Assembly (NCBI GenBank): GCA_965198915.1
Contig: CBDAQC010000002.1
Location: forward strand, 682,001-746,000
From: BOG-908 sp965198915
GTDB taxonomy: Bacteria; Pseudomonadota; Alphaproteobacteria; Acetobacterales; Acetobacteraceae
DNA length: 64,000 nucleotides
Direction of reading: 5' to 3'
This document shows, one piece after another, positions 53,515 to 63,654 of the stretch (position 1 is its first letter; each line of letters opens with the position of its first letter). The position numbers were made by a program, and so were the translations under genes. The notes below the pieces were generated by a model, which saw nothing but the letters and a program-made list of their open reading frames with translations, did no database searches and had not been told where the DNA came from.

Positions 53515-54480
53515 ATGCTAGCGCTCACGATGGGCGACCCCGCCAGCATAAGCGCGGAAATCACCGCGGCCGCCTGGCACCGGCTACGCCAGACCGGCCC
53601 GGGCTTTGTCATCCTTGCGGACCCCGCCTGGCTCGCGCCCCACGCCCCCATCCAGGTCATTGCCGGGCCGGCGGAAGCACGCTTCGCGGACGCTATACCC
53701 GTCCTGCCAATCCCGCTCGCCGTCCCTGCGCGACCGGGCCAACCGGATGGCGCGAATGCGCCGGCAACGATCGCCAGCATCGAGCGCGCGGTGCACCTCG
53801 TCCGAACCGGCGCCGCCTCGGCGGTCGTCACCAACCCGATCGCAAAATCCGTGCTGATGGCGGCCGGCTTCCCGCATCCGGGACATACGGAGTTCCTGGC
53901 GGCGCTGACCGGCGCCAGCGGCCGCGAGATCATGATGCTTGCCTGCCCGCAATTGCGGGTGGTGCCGGTCACGATACACGTCTCGTTGCGCGCGGCGCTG
54001 GACCTGTTGACCACCGCTTCCATCGTGCACGCCGCGCGCACGACGCACGCCGCGCTGCGGCGCGATTTCGGCATTGCCCAACCGCGCCTGGCCATCGCCG
54101 GCCTGAACCCGCATGCCGGCGAGCAGGGCCGGATGGGCGCAGAGGAAGCCTCCATCATCCAGCCCGCCATCGACCAGCTTCTGGCGGACGGCATGGCGGT
54201 GGTCGGGCCACACCCGCCGGACACCATGTTCACCGCGCCCGCCCGCGCCGGCTACGACGCGGCGATCTGCATGTATCACGACCAGGCGCTGATCCCGCTC
54301 AAGACCATCGACATGAGCAACGGCGTGAACGTGACGCTCGGCTTGCCGATCATACGCACGTCGCCGGACCACGGCACCGCGTTCGACATTGCGGGCAAAG
54401 GGGTGGCTGATCCGTCCAGCCTGATAGCCGCGCTTCGCTTGGCCGATGAGATAGGAAGGAAGAAAGCAGTTCTTTTTTGA
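53515..54480 (+). CDS. pdxA: 4-hydroxythreonine-4-phosphate dehydrogenase
   Basis: The 321-residue enzyme oxidises 4-phosphohydroxy-L-threonine to 3-amino-1-hydroxyacetone 1-phosphate in the deoxyxylulose-dependent route to vitamin B6. It has the early LALTMGDPASIS, VVTNPIAKSVL, GHTEFLA and MYHDQALIPLK (metal and substrate His). The ATG at 53515 is right behind a repeat. The C-terminus RKKAVLF is encoded by the next family 1 repeat, which supplies the TGA. The following gene pdxJ uses its product, so the pair is functionally linked. Confidence 0.95.
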   Translation: MLALTMGDPASISAEITAAAWHRLRQTGPGFVILADPAWLAPHAPIQVIAGPAEARFADAIPVLPIPLAVPARPGQPDGANAPATIASIERAVHLVRTGAASAVVTNPIAKSVLMAAGFPHPGHTEFLAALTGASGREIMMLACPQLRVVPVTIHVSLRAALDLLTTASIVHAARTTHAALRRDFGIAQPRLAIAGLNPHAGEQGRMGAEEASIIQPAIDQLLADGMAVVGPHPPDTMFTAPARAGYDAAICMYHDQALIPLKTIDMSNGVNVTLGLPIIRTSPDHGTAFDIAGKGVADPSSLIAALRLADEIGRKKAVLF

Positions 54481-54594
54481 AAAAAAAACCAAAAAACTTT
54501 TGCTCCCTGTCGGCGGGTGCTGAAACGTTCGCCGACAGGGAGCAGACGTGTTTTGCTTCTTTTTTTCAAAAAAGAAGGCCTTCCTTGCTTTCTA
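54460..54594. repeat. Family 1 compound inverted repeat, complete (B left, A right)
   Basis: The left half is AGCAGTTCTTTTTTGAAAAA and ACCAAAAAACTTTTG. A near-perfect central hairpin follows (CCCTGTCGGCG / CGCCGACAGGG). The right half is TGTTTTGCTTC and TTTTTTTCAAAAAAGAAGG. The left half carries the last codons of pdxA; the right half ends about 17 bp before the pdxJ ATG. Confidence 0.85.
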
Positions 54595-54610
54595 TCCGGA
54601 GCTCGAGAAA

Positions 54611-55330
54611 ATGCCCCGCCTAGGCGTAAACATCGACCACGTAGCCACCCTGCGCAACGCCCGCGGCGGCGGCTTCCCCGATCCGCTCGACGCCGCGCAG
54701 GCCGCGCTGCGGGCCGGTGCGGACGGAATCACGCTGCATTTGCGGGAGGACCGCCGCCACATACACGACCACGACCTGGCCCGGTTCTGCGCCACGCTGA
54801 CAGCGCCGATAAACCTGGAGATGGCCGCCACGGCCGAGATGGTCGACATCGCCACGCGGCACAAGCCGCACGCCGCCTGCATCGTGCCCGAGCACCGGCG
54901 CGAGGTGACGACCGAGGGCGGCCTGGACGCGGCCGGGCAGATGGCCACGCTGCGTCCGATCGTGGCCAAGCTCGGCGCCGCGGGAATTCGGGTGTCCTTG
55001 TTTGTCGATCCCGATCCGGTGCAGCTACGCGCCGCGTCCGAGCTGGGAGCGCCGGTGGTGGAGCTTCACACAGGCGCCTATGCGCTGGGCCGCCCGGGCG
55101 AGCTGCAGCGCCTGACCGAGGCCGCGTCGCTGACCGCGGAGCTTGGCCTGGAGTGCCACGCCGGTCACGGCCTGACCTACGACAACGTGGCCGACATCGC
55201 GGCCTTGCCGGAGGTTGCCGAGCTGAACATCGGGCATTTCCTGATAGGCGCCGCCATCAGCACAGGCCTGGCCGCGGCCGTCCAGCATATGCGCGCGCTG
55301 ATCCAGGCGGCCCGTTCAGGCAAGGCCTGA
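54611..55330 (+). CDS. pdxJ: Pyridoxine 5'-phosphate synthase
   Basis: The 239-residue TIM-barrel enzyme condenses the PdxA product with 1-deoxyxylulose 5-phosphate to pyridoxine phosphate. It starts PRLGVNIDHVATLRNARGG. It has ITLHLREDRRHI, ECHAGHGLTYDNV (active-site His) and ELNIGHFLIGAAI near the end. The ATG at 54611 was chosen by family start; upstream codons belong to a repeat. It is the last gene before a repeat-filled gap. Confidence 0.96.
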   Translation: MPRLGVNIDHVATLRNARGGGFPDPLDAAQAALRAGADGITLHLREDRRHIHDHDLARFCATLTAPINLEMAATAEMVDIATRHKPHAACIVPEHRREVTTEGGLDAAGQMATLRPIVAKLGAAGIRVSLFVDPDPVQLRAASELGAPVVELHTGAYALGRPGELQRLTEAASLTAELGLECHAGHGLTYDNVADIAALPEVAELNIGHFLIGAAISTGLAAAVQHMRALIQAARSGKA

Positions 55331-55393
55331 GGCGTCATGCGTAGTACGTTAGCGCGTAACGCCCCTGGACCCGCTTCCGGACAGACGTCCTTA

Positions 55394-55563
55394 GTGTCCG
55401 TTCGAAAACTCGCCCTGGCGGCCATCTGGCGGCAATGTCCTGCGCTCCGGTGCTCGTGGCCACAGGAGGATCGGCTTGCCCGCTCGGACGCATAGCGCGC
55501 CGGCCGCTCCGTGCTCGAAAATCACCGCCAGCTCACTCGCCGGGCCAAGTTTCCAACCCGACA
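55394..55563. repeat. Family 3 MITE-like element, long copy
   Basis: GTGTCCGTTCGAAAACTCGC, then GGCGGCCATCTGGCGGCAAT, at the left. AAATCACCGCCAGCTCACTC and AAGTTTCCAACCCGACAC lie at the right. The body (GCTCGTGGCCACAGGAGGAT and CGCTCGGACGCATAGCGCGC) matches the copy at 39170 closely. Together with the family 2 copy at 55591 it fills the 407-bp gap between pdxJ and the S9 peptidase. Confidence 0.7.
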
Positions 55564-55590
55564 CGTGCAATCTGCTGCACGCACACCTAC

Positions 55591-55650
55591 GAAATGGGGT
55601 CTGGGGCCAAGGCCCCAGCGGGGTTTGGGGCAGAGCCCCAACCTTGCCCC
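55591..55650 (+). repeat. Family 2 G/C-rich double palindrome (best copy)
   Basis: The element reads GAAATGGGGTCTGGGGCC, AAGGCCCCAGCGGGGT, then TTGGGGCAGAGCCCCAACC. The two perfect hairpins are GGGGCC-AA-GGCCCC and TTGGGGC-AGA-GCCCCAA. Copies in both orientations occur at 2643, 7235, 14500, 17690, 39107 and 62258-62391. Confidence 0.75.
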
Positions 55651-55737
55651 CTGGTCAAAATGCCGCTGGTCCAAGTCCTCTCGCGTAATCGCCCTCCCGA
55701 CCTTGGCAGCCGGCATCCCGGCTGCTTAGCTGGCCGC

Positions 55738-57681
55738 ATGCAAAAACAAGCTCGCCTGCTGCTGCCTTTGGCGGCGATCCTGCTCTGCGCCGCCGCTCCG
55801 GTGCATGATTTCCTCTCTGTGGCCGTATCGCCGGACGGCAAGCGGGTGGCTTCCATCGAGGGCGACGAGGATGTGTCCGGCACGCCGGACCTGCAGACGG
55901 TCGTCATACGCGGCACGGACGGCGCCACGACGCAGACGGTCGAACTGCCGTGCGGCCGGGTGCATGATTGCACGCCGTCCTCGCTGGCCTGGGCGCCCGA
56001 CGGCGCCAGCCTGACGTTCGTGCTGCGCAGCCCGGGCAGTCACGCCCGCGCGCTGTACACGGTGAAGCCGGACGGCACCGGCCTGACCCGGATGATGGCG
56101 TTCAACGGCACCATGGGTGCGCTACGCTACGGCCCGCGCGGGCAGCTCGCCGTGCTGGCCACGGAAGGTGCCGCCAAGGAGACCGGCGCGGTGGAGGCTG
56201 GCGCGGCACTCACCGGCGAGCTGGGCGGCGATGTGCACGAACAGCGCCTGGCCATCGTGCAGCCTAACGGCACGCTCCGCTGGGCCTCGCCGCCGGACCT
56301 CTACGTCTATGAATATGACTGGCGGCCGGATGGCGCCGGCTTCGTAGGCACCGCGGCGCCTGGCGACGGCGACAACAACTGGTGGGTGGCGAAGCTGTAC
56401 GCGTTCGATGCGGCAAGCGCCGCCGCGCGTGTGCTGCACGCCCCGTCCAGCCCGCAGCAGCAGATGAACCAGCCGGCGGTCTCGCCGGATGGCCGTACCG
56501 TCTCCTTCATCGCCGGGCTGATGAGCGATTTCGGCTCGGTCGGCGGCGACGCCTTCGTGCTGCGGCTGGACCAGCCGGACGCCAAGCCGGTGAACCTGAC
56601 GCCGAACTGGCACGCGACCGTCACCTCGCTGGCCTGGAGCTGCGATGGCGCGCATCTGGTGGCGTCCCTGCTGGCCGGCGACCAGACTCAGATCAGCCAG
56701 ATCGAGCCCGCCGCCCCGGCCGCGCAGCCGATACCGATGGTCAGCCGCGCGGAATATCTGGACAGCGGTGACGCCCAGTTCGCCGGCGACTGCCACACCA
56801 AGACCACCGCCACGGTGCACCAGACGTTCACCCGTGCGCCGGAGATCGAGGTGGGGCCGCTGGGTGACTGGCATGACCTGACCCACGCCAATGCCGGCCA
56901 AAGCCTGGCCGCCACCGCGCAATCCATAACCTGGACCAGCGATGCCTTTCACGTGCAAGGCTGGCTGCTGCTCCCCTCGAACCCGCCGGCGGGCGCCAAG
57001 CTGCCGATGATCACGTCGGTGCATGGTGGCCCGGCCGCGGCCAACCAGCCGCGCTTCGTGGGCCAGGGCTACCACCGGCGCCTGCTGGATGCCGGCTACG
57101 CGCTGTTCCAGCCCAACCCGCGCGGCAGCTACGGCCAGGGCGAGGCGTTCACCCGCGCCAACGTGCGCGATTTCGGCCATGGCGACCTGCGCGACATTCT
57201 GGCCGGCGTCACCGCCGCCGAACATGCAGCCCCGATCGACGACAAGCGGCTAGGAATCACCGGCTGGAGCTATGGCGGCTACATGACAATGTGGACGGTG
57301 ACACAGACGCAGCGCTTCCGCGCCGCGGTAGCCGGCGCCGGCTTGTCGAACTGGCAGTCCTACTATGGTGAAAACGGCATCGACGCCTGGATGATTCCGT
57401 ATTTCGGCGCCTCGGTTTACGCAAACCCCGCGGTGTATGCGAAATCTTCGCCGATGACGTTCATCACACAGGTGCACACACCGACGCTGGAAGTGGTGGG
57501 CGAGGACGACATCGAATGTCCCGCGCCGCAGACCGAGGAGTTCTGGCATGCGCTGCACGATCTGGGCGTGCCTACGGCTTCCGTCATTTACGCGGGTGAG
57601 GGCCACCACATGCGCGATCCGAAGCACATCGAGGATTACGAGCGCCGGGCGGTCGCCTGGTTCGACAAGTACTTGAAATAG
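55738..57681 (+). CDS. S9-family serine peptidase (acylaminoacyl-peptidase/DPP-like), exported
   Basis: The 647-residue protein has a signal peptide ending in LLCAAAP. A beta-propeller-like N-terminal part carries WD/PD40-type repeats (VAVSPDGKRVASIEG, LAWAPDGASLTF, AVSPDGRTVSFIAG). The C-terminal alpha/beta-hydrolase domain follows. The nucleophile is Ser511 in GWSYGGYM. The acid is probably in VVGEDDIE, and the His in YAGEGHHMRD. It would cleave small peptides in the periplasm. An N-terminal extension upstream of the ATG at 55738 is repeat DNA. No operon partner is present. Confidence 0.9.
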   Translation: MQKQARLLLPLAAILLCAAAPVHDFLSVAVSPDGKRVASIEGDEDVSGTPDLQTVVIRGTDGATTQTVELPCGRVHDCTPSSLAWAPDGASLTFVLRSPGSHARALYTVKPDGTGLTRMMAFNGTMGALRYGPRGQLAVLATEGAAKETGAVEAGAALTGELGGDVHEQRLAIVQPNGTLRWASPPDLYVYEYDWRPDGAGFVGTAAPGDGDNNWWVAKLYAFDAASAAARVLHAPSSPQQQMNQPAVSPDGRTVSFIAGLMSDFGSVGGDAFVLRLDQPDAKPVNLTPNWHATVTSLAWSCDGAHLVASLLAGDQTQISQIEPAAPAAQPIPMVSRAEYLDSGDAQFAGDCHTKTTATVHQTFTRAPEIEVGPLGDWHDLTHANAGQSLAATAQSITWTSDAFHVQGWLLLPSNPPAGAKLPMITSVHGGPAAANQPRFVGQGYHRRLLDAGYALFQPNPRGSYGQGEAFTRANVRDFGHGDLRDILAGVTAAEHAAPIDDKRLGITGWSYGGYMTMWTVTQTQRFRAAVAGAGLSNWQSYYGENGIDAWMIPYFGASVYANPAVYAKSSPMTFITQVHTPTLEVVGEDDIECPAPQTEEFWHALHDLGVPTASVIYAGEGHHMRDPKHIEDYERRAVAWFDKYLK

Positions 57682-57723
57682 GGGCGCGGGGCGGGCCTGC
57701 GCGCCCTGGCCTGGCGGCGTGGG

Positions 57724-58443
57724 TCAGAACACCAGGCCTGCGCTCTCCACCCTGTCCGCCAGTGCCTCGATGGAGGCGACCGTGAGGTCCCAGGTGCCGG
57801 TCTGCGGGCCGTTCTCGAGCGGGCGCGGCACGTAGCAGGTGCGCAATCCGCAGCCGCGCGCGGCGGCGAGGTCGCTTTCGTGGGCGGCCACCAGGCAGAG
57901 CTGTTCCGGGCGAAGCGCCAGCACGTCCGCGGTGCGCAGGTAGGATTGCGGCGTGGGCTTGTAGGCCTGCACGACTTCGGCGCCGAGTATGGCGTCCCAC
58001 GGCAGGCCGGCCCGCTTGGCCATGTTCAGCATCAGCAGAATGTTGCCGTTGGACAGCGGGGCAATGATGGCGTGCGGCTTGATGCGCAGCAGGCCGGGCA
58101 CCGAATCCGGCCAGGGGTCCAGGCGGTGCCAGGCGAGGTTCAGCTCGTCCAGCTCCGCGGCGGGCACGCGGGCTTCGTCCATGCCGAACTCGGGCAGGAT
58201 GGCGGAGAGGTTCTCGCGGTGCAGCACGTCCAGCCGGGTGAAGGGGCGGCGGCCGGAGCGCACCTCCTCCATCGCGGGCGCGTAACGGCGCCGCCAGGCT
58301 TCGGCGAACGCCGTGGGGTCCGCACCGAGTGGCGCGTGGCGGGCCAGGAAGGGTGCGGACTCGCGTGCCACGCCGCCGCGCCAGTCCACCACGGTTCCGA
58401 ATACGTCGAAGACGAATGCGCGCACTTGGGTGTCTGCTGGCAT
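57724..58443 (-). CDS. HAD-superfamily hydrolase, haloacid dehalogenase type II
   Basis: The 239-residue protein has the nucleophile Asp13 in FVFDVFGTVVDWRGG, which follows the 2-haloacid dehalogenase type II pattern. Other HAD motifs are IAPLSNGN (motif II Ser and Asn), Lys in EVVQAYKPTPQSY (motif III) and VAAHESDLAAARGCG (motif IV). It may hydrolyse haloacids or a phosphorylated metabolite. It is divergent from the dienelactone-hydrolase-like gene, about 100 bp apart. Confidence 0.87.
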   Translation of the reverse strand: MPADTQVRAFVFDVFGTVVDWRGGVARESAPFLARHAPLGADPTAFAEAWRRRYAPAMEEVRSGRRPFTRLDVLHRENLSAILPEFGMDEARVPAAELDELNLAWHRLDPWPDSVPGLLRIKPHAIIAPLSNGNILLMLNMAKRAGLPWDAILGAEVVQAYKPTPQSYLRTADVLALRPEQLCLVAAHESDLAAARGCGLRTCYVPRPLENGPQTGTWDLTVASIEALADRVESAGLVF

Positions 58444-58542
58444 TGGGGGGACCTGCTTGGGGGGGAAGGGCTTGGCGGAGGCTTGCGCTGGGCACGCTTA
58501 CGTCCGAGACAGGCGGCCGTTTTCTGGCTGAAGGATTGCGCC

Positions 58543-59253
58543 ATGCGTACACAGGACCTGAGCTACGAGGCGGACGGGTTGCAGATGCGGGGCCATCTGT
58601 GCCTGCCGGACGGCGCGCCGCGCGGTGCGGTGCTGGTGTTCCCGGAGGCGTTCGGCCTGGCGGAGCACGCCAAGGGCCGCGCCGAGCGGCTGGCTGGGCT
58701 GGGCTATGCGGCGCTGGCGGGAGACCTGCACGGCAACCAGTACGTGACGTCGGGGCTGGAGGAGGCACTGGGCCTGCTGGCGCCACTGCGCGCCGATGTG
58801 AGCAAGATACGCGCGCGCGCCGGCGGCGCGTTGACGGCGCTGCTGGGGGTGGCGGGCGTCGATCCCGCAAAAGTGGCCGCGATCGGCTATTGTTTCGGCG
58901 GCACGATGTCTTTGGAACTCGCGCGCGGCGGCGCCGCGGTGGCTGGCGTGGCGGGGTTCCATAGCGGGCTGGGCACGCCGGACACGACGCATGCGCGCAA
59001 CATACGCGGCAAGGTGCTGGTCTGCATCGGGGCCGACGATCCGAGCATTAACGCCGATGCGCGCCGCGCCTTCGAGGAGGAGATGACCGCGGGCGGCGTG
59101 AACTGGCAGATGAGCGTGTATGGCGGGACCGTGCACAGCTTCACCAACAGGGACGCTGACAAGCTCGGCCGGCCGGAGTTCGCGGCCTACAACAAGCAGG
59201 CCGACGAGCGCAGCTGGTCGGAGATGCTGACGCTGTTCGGCGAGATCTTCTGA
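58543..59253 (+). CDS. Dienelactone hydrolase family protein
   Basis: The 236-residue alpha/beta-hydrolase has a Cys nucleophile, Cys117 in AIGYCFGGTM. The acid is likely Asp in IGADDPS and the His in YGGTVHSFTN. These are the Cys-Asp-His features of dienelactone hydrolase. EAFGLAEHAKGRAERLAGLG is the usual early block. The physiological substrate is unknown; no aromatic-degradation genes are nearby. Confidence 0.88.
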   Translation: MRTQDLSYEADGLQMRGHLCLPDGAPRGAVLVFPEAFGLAEHAKGRAERLAGLGYAALAGDLHGNQYVTSGLEEALGLLAPLRADVSKIRARAGGALTALLGVAGVDPAKVAAIGYCFGGTMSLELARGGAAVAGVAGFHSGLGTPDTTHARNIRGKVLVCIGADDPSINADARRAFEEEMTAGGVNWQMSVYGGTVHSFTNRDADKLGRPEFAAYNKQADERSWSEMLTLFGEIF

Positions 59254-59362
59254 GTGTCTGCCAGAAGATCCGCCCTGCCGGCCGTCCGACGGCGATTCCT
59301 GTGATCCGCTACCCGAAGATCGCCGCCGGCTGACTCGCCAGGCCGGGTTTCCAAGCAGACAT
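59254..59362. repeat. Family 3 MITE-like element, short copy
   Basis: GTGTCTGCCAGAAGATCCGC, GGCCGTCCGACGGCGATTCC, then GATCGCCGCCGGCTGACTCG and GGGTTTCCAAGCAGACATC. The two ends are inverted repeats of about 40 bp and the centre is only about 20 bp. It lies directly after the dienelactone hydrolase stop. Confidence 0.65.
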
Positions 59363-59432
59363 CGAGGCGGTGCCCGGAGTTCCGGACCGATGACGCCAGG
59401 CCGGCCGCGCACGTGGCCGGCCTGGCGTCAGG

Positions 59433-60263
59433 TCAGGCCGCGCGGGCTTTCCGGCGCACGGTGGCGAGCAGGCCGACCGAACCGGCGAGCAGCGCCAGGG
59501 TGGCCGGTTCCGGCACGGCGGCGGCGTCCGCGGTGATCGAGGCGAAGCTGTTGCCGATGTCTATGGTGCCGTTCAGCACCCCGGTAGACCCGCCGATCGT
59601 GGCCAGCACGTTGGCGAAGGAGACGTCGATCGCATTGACCGCGAGCGACTCGCCGGACGCCGCAGTGCCGGTCAGCACCTCCTTGTTCAGCGTGACGGTG
59701 ATGCCGAGCGCGCTGAGTATGACGTCATTCACGCCGGGAATGAGCGAGGCGCCGCCGAGCGCCACGCCGTTCAGGTTGAGATTTGCGATGCTGGTGGTGC
59801 CCGCATTGGTGAGCGTTCCGAACGGACCCTGCACACGCGCGGTGGAGGCGACAGTGCTGGCGGTAAGGCTCAGGAGGTTGGTGAGGCCGTTGAGAACCGC
59901 GATGCTGACGCCGTTCACCGTCGAATCGGAAGTCGCCGAGGCGGTAGCCCCATTGAGCGCGCCGGCGGCGTCGACGGCGAGCGTGCCTGTGCTCAGCACG
60001 CCCGCAACCGTGGCGCTGAGCGCCGAGTCGGAGTTGCTGTAGGTGCTGGCGCCGTTGCCATAGGTGTAGGGCAGCGGGCCGCTGGTGACGGAGACGGCCG
60101 AACCGACGGTGGGCGTGAGCGTCAGCGACACGACTTCGCCGGAGGCGTTGCTGCTGAAGGGTATGAGCGCGGCGTGCGCGTTGGTGGTTGCAAGCGGGAC
60201 GGCCACGAATGCTGCTGCGAGTACAGCTTGCAGCCGGGCTACGCTCTTGGGTTGCAGGAACAT
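59433..60263 (-). CDS. PEP-CTERM sorted secreted protein
   Basis: The 276-residue protein has a Sec signal ending near NAHA-AL. A Ser/Thr/Ala/Gly-rich beta-type body follows. The C-terminal sorting signal has VPEPATLALLAGSVGLLATV, which contains the PEP motif and membrane helix, and ends in RRKARAA. Such proteins are cleaved and released or anchored by exosortase, usually in biofilm or exopolysaccharide producers. No exosortase gene is in the window. The body shows no enzyme motif. The ATG at 60261-60263 lies at the signal peptide. Confidence 0.88.
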   Translation of the reverse strand: MFLQPKSVARLQAVLAAAFVAVPLATTNAHAALIPFSSNASGEVVSLTLTPTVGSAVSVTSGPLPYTYGNGASTYSNSDSALSATVAGVLSTGTLAVDAAGALNGATASATSDSTVNGVSIAVLNGLTNLLSLTASTVASTARVQGPFGTLTNAGTTSIANLNLNGVALGGASLIPGVNDVILSALGITVTLNKEVLTGTAASGESLAVNAIDVSFANVLATIGGSTGVLNGTIDIGNSFASITADAAAVPEPATLALLAGSVGLLATVRRKARAA

Positions 60264-60385
60264 GAGAACTACTCCGGGAAGACAGATTAGCCGTTGCGGA
60301 TACGATATGGCCGGAACGGCGCCACACCCTGAGGTAGAAAGACATCGACCTCCACCACCACATACCTGCATTGTTGTGCACGCGT

Positions 60386-60422
60386 TATCAACATAAATTG
60401 ATACCGTAACGGTTGTTGTTAC
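60386..60422. promoter_or_regulatory. Paired palindromes upstream of the PEP-CTERM gene
   Basis: TATCAA-CATAAA-TTGATA (60386-60403) is a 6-bp inverted repeat. Three bases later GTAAC-GGTTGTT-GTTAC (60406-60422) is a 5-bp one. The stretch is AT-rich within a very GC-rich genome and sits about 125 bp before the start codon, a plausible place for a promoter and operator. The rest of the 302-bp gap to pyrG has no other recognised feature. Confidence 0.4.
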
Positions 60423-60565
60423 AATTTTTGCGCCAGGATGAGGCGAGTTCCCGAGGCCGGCACACGCGAAGGGGCAGGCGCGGCAATGCGCCGCCACCCG
60501 CGCGGCGACCGGTGCGCGGATGACGGCGCGCAGGAGCGCGGTGGCGGGGCGGGTAGCCTGCCGGG

Positions 60566-62197
60566 CTAGACCAGACGGCTCTGCAGCACGCTGGCCGCGA
60601 TGAACCCTGCGAATAGCGGGTGCGGCGCGAACGGCTTGCTCTTCAGCTCCGGGTGATATTGCACGCCGATGAACCAGGGGTGGTCCGGATATTCGACGAT
60701 TTCCGGCAGCACGCCGTCCGGCGACATGCCGGAGAACCGCAGACCGGTTTTCTCCAGGCGATCACGGTAATGCACGTTGACTTCGTAGCGATGCCGGTGG
60801 CGTTCGTGGATGCTGGGTGCGCCGCCATACATGTCGCGCACCAGCGATCCGGCCGATAGCGTGGCGGGGTACGCGCCCAGGCGCATGGTGCCGCCGAGAT
60901 TGCCGCCCTGTTCGCGGCGTTCGATTTCGTTGCCGCGCGCCCATTCGGTCAGCAGGCCCACCACGGCGTCGTTGCACGGGCCGAACTCGCTGGTGCTGGC
61001 GTCCGGCAGGCCGGCCAGGTTGCGGGCGCATTCGATCACCGCCATCTGCATGCCGAAGCAGATGCCGAAAAACGGGATGCGGCGTTCGCGGGCGAAGCGC
61101 ACCGCGGCGATCTTGCCTTCGGTGCCGCGCTCGCCGAAGCCGCCCGGCACCAGTATGCCGTGCACGTCCTCCAGCCGGGCCACGGCGTCAGGCGTCTCGA
61201 ATATCTGGCTGTCCACCCAGTCGAGTTTCACCCGCACGCGGTTGGCGATGCCGCCATGGGCCAGCGCTTCGGCAAGGCTCTTGTAGCTGTCCAGAAGGTT
61301 GGTGTATTTGCCGACGATGGCGATGCGCACTTCGCCTTCCGGCGCACGCACGACGTTTACGATGCGCTGCCAGCGCTCGATATCCGGCTTGTCGTCGAAT
61401 GGCAGCGCGAAATGGCGCAGCACTTCGCGGTCCATGCCCTGCTCGTGATAGCTGATGGGCACGGCGTAGATCGTGTCCGCGTCCAGCGCGGGCACCACGG
61501 CGGAGGGGCGCACGTTGCAGAAGCTGGCGATCTTGCGCCGTTCGTTTTCCGGAATCGGGCGGTCGCAGCGGCACAGCAGCATCTGCGGCTGGATGCCCAC
61601 GTTGAGCAATTCCTTCACGCTGTGCTGGGTGGGCTTGGTCTTCAGCTCGCCGGCGCTGGGGATGTAGGGCACCAGCGTGAGGTGGACGAACATCGTGGCG
61701 TCCGGGCCCAGCTCGTTGCCGAGCTGGCGTATGGCCTCGAGGAACGGCAGGCTTTCGATGTCGCCCACCGTGCCGCCGATCTCGATCAGGCAGAAATCAA
61801 GGTCGTCCGTCTCGCGTACGATCGCTTCCTTGATGGCATCGGTGATGTGGGGGATCACCTGGACGGTGGCGCCCAGGTAGTCGCCGCGGCGTTCGCGCGC
61901 GATCACTTCGGAATAGATGCGCCCCGTGGTGGCGTTGTCGGATTTGGTGGCGGCCACGCCGGTGAAGCGCTCGTAGTGGCCGAGGTCCAGATCGGTTTCC
62001 GCGCCGTCATCGGTGACGAACACCTCGCCGTGCTGATACGGGCTCATCGTTCCGGGATCGACGTTGAGGTACGGGTCCAGCTTGCGCAGCCGAACACGAT
62101 AGCCGCGGGCCTGGAGGAGGGCAGCCAGCGCCGCGCTTGCGATGCCTTTGCCGAGGGAGGACACCACGCCGCCGGTGATGAATACGAACCGCGTCAT
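60566..62197 (-). CDS. pyrG: CTP synthase
   Basis: The 543-residue enzyme makes CTP from UTP with glutamine. It opens TRFVFITGGVVSSLGKGIAS, with the GGVVSSLGKG amidoligase loop. IEIGGTVGDIES and the VPGGFGERGTEGK segment connect to the glutamine amidotransferase domain, with FFGICFGMQ (catalytic Cys) and the C-terminal QYHPELKSKP (catalytic His-Glu). The ATG at 62195-62197 is the family start. Confidence 0.97.
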   Translation of the reverse strand: MTRFVFITGGVVSSLGKGIASAALAALLQARGYRVRLRKLDPYLNVDPGTMSPYQHGEVFVTDDGAETDLDLGHYERFTGVAATKSDNATTGRIYSEVIARERRGDYLGATVQVIPHITDAIKEAIVRETDDLDFCLIEIGGTVGDIESLPFLEAIRQLGNELGPDATMFVHLTLVPYIPSAGELKTKPTQHSVKELLNVGIQPQMLLCRCDRPIPENERRKIASFCNVRPSAVVPALDADTIYAVPISYHEQGMDREVLRHFALPFDDKPDIERWQRIVNVVRAPEGEVRIAIVGKYTNLLDSYKSLAEALAHGGIANRVRVKLDWVDSQIFETPDAVARLEDVHGILVPGGFGERGTEGKIAAVRFARERRIPFFGICFGMQMAVIECARNLAGLPDASTSEFGPCNDAVVGLLTEWARGNEIERREQGGNLGGTMRLGAYPATLSAGSLVRDMYGGAPSIHERHRHRYEVNVHYRDRLEKTGLRFSGMSPDGVLPEIVEYPDHPWFIGVQYHPELKSKPFAPHPLFAGFIAASVLQSRLV

Positions 62198-62257
62198 GGG
62201 AGGGTGTTCTAGACGCAAAGTGACGCGCGCGGGAACCCAGCAAGAATCGGACGGCTC

Positions 62258-62391
62258 AGAACGCCAGGGGCTCTGCCCCTGGACCCTGCTGCTGGACAAT
62301 CCTCTCTAAAAACCAGTTTCCACGCACTCCTACGAAATGGGGTCTGGGGCCAAGGCCCCAGCGGGGTCCAGGGGCAGCGCCCCTGGCCTTC
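62258..62391. repeat. Family 2 repeat: partial copy and full copy
   Basis: A partial CCAGGGGCTCTGCCCCTGG palindrome lies at about 62262-62280. A fuller copy with ATGGGGTCTGGGGCCAAGGC and CCAGGGGCAGCGCCCCTGG follows at 62337-62391. The second hairpin arms here are CCAGGGGC and GCCCCTGG, in place of TTGGGGC and GCCCCAA elsewhere, a paired substitution. It lies between pyrG and pspF. Confidence 0.65.
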
Positions 62392-62397
62392 CTGCCC

Positions 62398-63474
<1,077 letters not shown>

Positions 63475-63587
63475 TCGCGCCAACGGCTGGTTCCTTTCGC
63501 CATGATCTGGCCAAAGCACACTAGCTGGCTTTTACGGTTTCCGGCAAGGAGAGACGAAAGCCGAGCATTCTCAGGGATTTAAGGGTC

Positions 63588-63603
63588 TGGCACGGCGGAT
63601 GCA
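63588..63603 (+). promoter_or_regulatory. Sigma-54 (-24/-12) promoter of the psp genes
   Basis: TGGCACGGCGGATGCA has the invariant GG (63589-63590) and GC (63601-63602) twelve bases apart, as required for sigma-54. The start should fall near 63614. This is the expected promoter type for genes activated by PspF, which is divergent. The about 110 bp up to the pspF start would hold PspF-binding enhancer sites; none is recognised with confidence. Confidence 0.85.
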
Positions 63604-63654
63604 ATCATATTGGCAGGCCAGGATCGGCCACCAACGCCAACCAGGAGAACCACC

